From contig DBMP01000015.1 in NCBI GenBank assembly GCA_002298145.1, positions 186,001 through 250,000 on the forward strand: a stretch of DNA of 64,000 bases, written 5' to 3'. The stretch comes from Spartobacteria bacterium UBA695 (GTDB lineage Bacteria > Verrucomicrobiota > Verrucomicrobiia > Chthoniobacterales > Chthoniobacteraceae). Below are positions 61,137 to 64,000 of the stretch, in pieces (position 1 is the first letter of the stretch; each line of letters begins with the position of its first letter). Both the position numbers and the translations under genes were made by a program. Below the pieces are notes generated by a model. That model was not told the origin of the DNA and did no database searches. It saw only the letters and a list, made by a program, of their open reading frames with translations.

Positions 61137-62459
61137 CTAGCGCAAGCCTCTTAGCAAAAGTTCAGCGTTGGTTTTGGTCGCCTTGAGCTGTTGGACCAGG
61201 ATCTCCATGGCCTCCATCGGCGGCAACTGTGCGAGCTGCTTGCGCAGCAGGCTCACCCGGGCAAATTCGTCCGGATGATAGAGGAGATCCTCCCGGCGGG
61301 TGCCGGAGTTGAGAATGTGGATAGCGGGAAAGACGCGCTTTTCCACCAGTTCGCGGGCCAGGTGCAGCTCCATGTTGCCGGTGCCCTTGAATTCTTCGAA
61401 GATGACTTCGTCCATCCGGCTGTTGGTATCAACGAGCGCGGTGGCGATGATGGTGAGGCTGCCGCCTTCCTCGACGTTACGGGCCGCACCAAAGAATTTC
61501 TTTGGCTTGGTGAGCGCCTTGGCATCCACGCCGCCCGACATGATGCGGCCTTTGCCGGGCATCAGATTATTGTAACCGCGCGCGAGGCGGGTAATGGAGT
61601 CGAGCATGACGACGACGTGCTTTTTCAGCTCCACGAGACGCTTGGCGCGGTCCAGGACGATCTCGGCCACCTGCACGTGGCGCGGGGCGCTCTCGTCGAA
61701 GGTGGAGGAGAAGATCTCCGCGTCAACTTCCCGCTTGAGGTCGGTGACTTCCTCGGGCCGCTCATCGACGAGCAAAAGGATGACGTGCGTTTCCGGCGAG
61801 CTGGCGCGAATGGCCTTGGCGATGTCTTTCATGATCATCGTCTTGCCACCACGCGGCGGGGCGACGATGAGCGCGCGTTGGCCGCGGCCCAGCGGGGTGA
61901 TCAGGTCAACGGCCCGGCCCGTCAGGGTGCGGGTAACGTTGTTCTCCAGAACGATGCGCTGGTCGGGAAAGAGAGCGGTAAGGTTGTCGAAGGGCTTCGG
62001 CGGTTCCCATTTTTCCAGCGGGATGCCTTCGATGGAGAGGATCTGGTCGGCGGTCATCCAGCGGTCCTTGCCCTGGGGGCACCGAAGCTTGGCGGAAACA
62101 AGATGGCCCTGCTGGAGGCCGTAACGCTGGATCATCCAGCGCGGCACGGAGACGTCTTCAGGAAAGGGCTTGAAGCTGAACCGGGGCCAGCGAAGGAAGC
62201 CTTGGTGCTCCCCGGCAGTCAGCTCGAGGACGCCCTCGGCGATGAGTTCCCCGCCATGGCTGGCATGGAATTTCATCAAATCGAAAATGAGATGGTGCCT
62301 GGTACGATCGGGATTGACGCGCATCCTCAAGGCCTCGGCGCGTTCCATCAGGGCCGCAAAGGTCATGGCGTGCAGTTCGTCGAGATGGAGGCGGCCAGGG
62401 CGCTGGGGCGACTCCGGTTCGGGAGCCGACGGCGTTATCGTGGCAGGTTGTTCATCCAT
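61137..62459 (-). CDS. rho: transcription termination factor Rho
   Basis: 440 residues. Rho N-domain about 20-65, RNA-binding cold-shock-like domain about 70-145 (F-L-R-W-P-R-F-S-F), ATPase core with Walker A A-P-P-R-G-G-K-T, Q-loop region G-K-G-R-I-M-S-G-G-V-D and R-loop near T-G-N-M-E-L. Hexameric RNA translocase ending transcription. Its 5' end overlaps coaE by 25 bp. Confidence 0.97.
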   Translation of the reverse strand: MDEQPATITPSAPEPESPQRPGRLHLDELHAMTFAALMERAEALRMRVNPDRTRHHLIFDLMKFHASHGGELIAEGVLELTAGEHQGFLRWPRFSFKPFPEDVSVPRWMIQRYGLQQGHLVSAKLRCPQGKDRWMTADQILSIEGIPLEKWEPPKPFDNLTALFPDQRIVLENNVTRTLTGRAVDLITPLGRGQRALIVAPPRGGKTMIMKDIAKAIRASSPETHVILLLVDERPEEVTDLKREVDAEIFSSTFDESAPRHVQVAEIVLDRAKRLVELKKHVVVMLDSITRLARGYNNLMPGKGRIMSGGVDAKALTKPKKFFGAARNVEEGGSLTIIATALVDTNSRMDEVIFEEFKGTGNMELHLARELVEKRVFPAIHILNSGTRREDLLYHPDEFARVSLLRKQLAQLPPMEAMEILVQQLKATKTNAELLLRGLR

Positions 62460-63082
62460 AGTGCGTTTCTAATCAGGTATCTCGCAAAAAGTTCGGCTTG
62501 TTCATCGAGGCGCGCTTCGGGCGCGTCATTCCAGACGACATAATCGGCCCGAGCGGCTTTGGAAGCAAGGCTCGTTTGTGATGCGATCATTTTACACGCC
62601 ATTTCCGGGGAAAGTCCCCTCCGCGCCACAATCCGCTCAATCTGAGTCGCTTCCCGGCAGGCCACTACGACCACGGCGTCGCATTGGCCCTCGGCTCCCA
62701 CCTCGTACAGCAGCGGGATATCCAGAAGAAGCCACTCTGGCGCTTTCCCTGTGCGCCCCGGGCTGGAGCCTCGGAGAGCCCCTGCTTTTGCCGTCCAACG
62801 GGCCCGGATGGCCGGGTGGAGGATTTCCTCCAAGATACGGCGCTTGCTTTCGTCGGCGAAGACCCGTTCCCGGAGCCATTGCCGGTCCACACCGCCATCG
62901 GCTGAAAAAGCGGAGGGTCCGAACCGCTCTTGGAGGAGCAGCCGGACCCCGGAATCACTTTGGACCAGTTCGCGCGCGGTGGCGTCGGCGTCAAATACTT
63001 CCGCCTTCAGGAGCTGGGAAAGCCGGCCAGTGAAGCTCGACTTTCCCGAGGCAATGCCTCCTGTAATCCCGATGACAGGCAC
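62435..63082 (-). CDS. coaE: dephospho-CoA kinase
   Basis: 215 residues from GTG 63082. P-loop G-G-I-A-S-G-K-S at 8-15, then D-A-D near 36, and the lid-region I-V-A-R-R-G-L-S. Last step of coenzyme A synthesis. Overlaps the rho start by 25 bp, suggesting one transcript. Confidence 0.95.
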   Translation of the reverse strand: MPVIGITGGIASGKSSFTGRLSQLLKAEVFDADATARELVQSDSGVRLLLQERFGPSAFSADGGVDRQWLRERVFADESKRRILEEILHPAIRARWTAKAGALRGSSPGRTGKAPEWLLLDIPLLYEVGAEGQCDAVVVVACREATQIERIVARRGLSPEMACKMIASQTSLASKAARADYVVWNDAPEARLDEQAELFARYLIRNALWMNNLPR

Positions 63083-63103
63083 GAACGCTTGGGTCCGCTG
63101 CCG

Positions 63104-64000
63104 CTATTTCAGCGGCAGTTGCGGAGCGAGGAGCGGAGCGTTGTCGGCCCCGGCGGCGCCGGGCAGTCCGCCCGCGGTCGATACGCCGGTATCGTCCTTA
63201 TCCTCGTCCTCGTTGTTGATCGGATCGCCAGCCGGGTTGATCAACCGAGCCGTGACAAAGATCATGAGGTTGCGCTTTTGGTGCTGATCCACGGAAGAGC
63301 GGAAGAAGCGGCCAACGAGCGGCACGTCGCCGAAGAAGGGAACCTTGTCTTCGACCTTCTGAACGTCTTCACGCATCAAGCCGCCGAGCATGACCGTCTG
63401 GCCGTCCCACACGCTGACGCTGGTGCGCACGCGGCGGGTGCTAAAGATCGGCTGGTTGATGACGTTCTCGGTAATCATGGCACGAGGCAGTGTGTTGCTA
63501 GTGCTCGTGTCATAGAAATACGTGATCGTATCTTTGACGGTGTCGTATACCGATTTAACAATGTTGCCCGAAGTGTAGGCGGATACGCCGTAGATCGGGG
63601 TGCCGTAGTTGATGAAACCTTCGAATTCCACCACCTGCGGTTCAAGCTGTAGGTCGATCGTCGAGCCGTCCGCCCCTACCGTCGGGTTCACATGCAAACG
63701 TACGCCGGTGGGTTTGACATCGAACGCGGTCGGTGTAGTCGGCGTTACAACCATAAGGGTGGTGGAACTGCCGGAGCTCGGGACTTGAGGCGGGTTGTAT
63801 TCAGTCGCGTATTTGAACTCGCGAACGATTTCGATTTCCGCTTCCTGACCGCTCTTGCAGGTCACGCGCGGGGACGAAAGGAGATCGACACCCTTCTTTT
63901 GGTTCAATGCGCGCATGAGCGCTCTGAAGGAGGCGTCGCCGAAGACGCCGCTGACTCCGAACACCGTGGGAGCAGGGGCTCCCGTCGCGCTGTTGGGATA
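63104..64000 (-). CDS. secretin-domain protein (partial, 5' end outside window)
   Basis: The frame is open to base 64000, so only the C-terminal ~298 residues are seen. It shows the secretin-domain pattern: L-L-S-S-P-R-V-T near 40, a long loop, then V-W-D-G-Q-T-V-M-L-G-G-L and V-P-F-F-G-D-V-P-L-V-G-R-F-F. Outer-membrane channel of a type II secretion or type IV pilus-like machine; it fits the pseudopilin in this window. The Pro/Ala-rich tail ends the protein. Confidence 0.92.
   Translation of the reverse strand, partial: YPNSATGAPAPTVFGVSGVFGDASFRALMRALNQKKGVDLLSSPRVTCKSGQEAEIEIVREFKYATEYNPPQVPSSGSSTTLMVVTPTTPTAFDVKPTGVRLHVNPTVGADGSTIDLQLEPQVVEFEGFINYGTPIYGVSAYTSGNIVKSVYDTVKDTITYFYDTSTSNTLPRAMITENVINQPIFSTRRVRTSVSVWDGQTVMLGGLMREDVQKVEDKVPFFGDVPLVGRFFRSSVDQHQKRNLMIFVTARLINPAGDPINNEDEDKDDTGVSTAGGLPGAAGADNAPLLAPQLPLK

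Overview
The window is a high-GC, diderm bacterial chromosome segment carrying one clearly bounded, lower-GC genomic island. An outer-membrane lipid-trafficking set (MlaEFDC plus MlaA), a secretin, a type IV pilin-like protein, a DUF3034 outer-membrane protein and full Rho and CoaE all point to a Gram-negative organism. The gene mix, and an integrase with an N-x-L-R-H-S box in place of H-x-x-R, remind me of Verrucomicrobiota. That assignment is inference; no rRNA gene is present.

Left core (1-20100). After an ABC exporter tail come a CobW GTPase, metX and metY (sulfur entry into methionine), then a DUF3034 porin-like protein with a YezD-type small protein and an Rrf2 regulator. The complete kdpABCDE potassium system follows on the minus strand, then an HPr-like protein, tRNA-Cys, a second Cys/Met PLP enzyme and a NarL-type two-component pair. 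Three 17-bp inverted repeats of the form CCTAS-N7-STAGG precede yezD, rrf2 and the tRNA-Cys/PLP-enzyme divergent region, and look like one Rrf2 regulon.

Accessory zone (20141-29040). It holds a translationally coupled pair of a RecQ-type helicase fused to a phosphoribosyltransferase and a DprA-like SLOG protein. Next is an ATGA-linked operon of a 39-codon ORF, a serine recombinase and two RepB/ParB-like proteins. A NERD/zinc-ribbon protein and a stand-alone integrase arm-domain remnant follow.

Genomic island (29106-40266). It sits in the 3' end of tRNA-Asp and is bounded by a 24-bp direct repeat of that tRNA. It carries two tyrosine recombinases, an excisionase-like protein, a phage-type replication protein with iteron-like repeats inside its gene, several orphan proteins, and a ParB-domain / nuclease-like / C5-methyltransferase cassette. 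That cassette is my best candidate for an undescribed defence or modification system.

Right core (40531-64000). It encodes a glycoside-hydrolase-like/GT2 fusion, a GNAT enzyme, a phosphotransacetylase split into two genes, a Cache/HAMP sensor, PIN-PhoH, the Mla operon, a ThuA-like protein, a U32 peptidase-family protein, several small membrane or secreted proteins, YihY, a pseudopilin coupled to dCTP deaminase, a coaE-rho-rnd cluster and the 3' part of a secretin gene. No CRISPR array, rRNA gene or complete insertion sequence was seen. With start sites corrected, no gene-free stretch exceeds about 300 bases.
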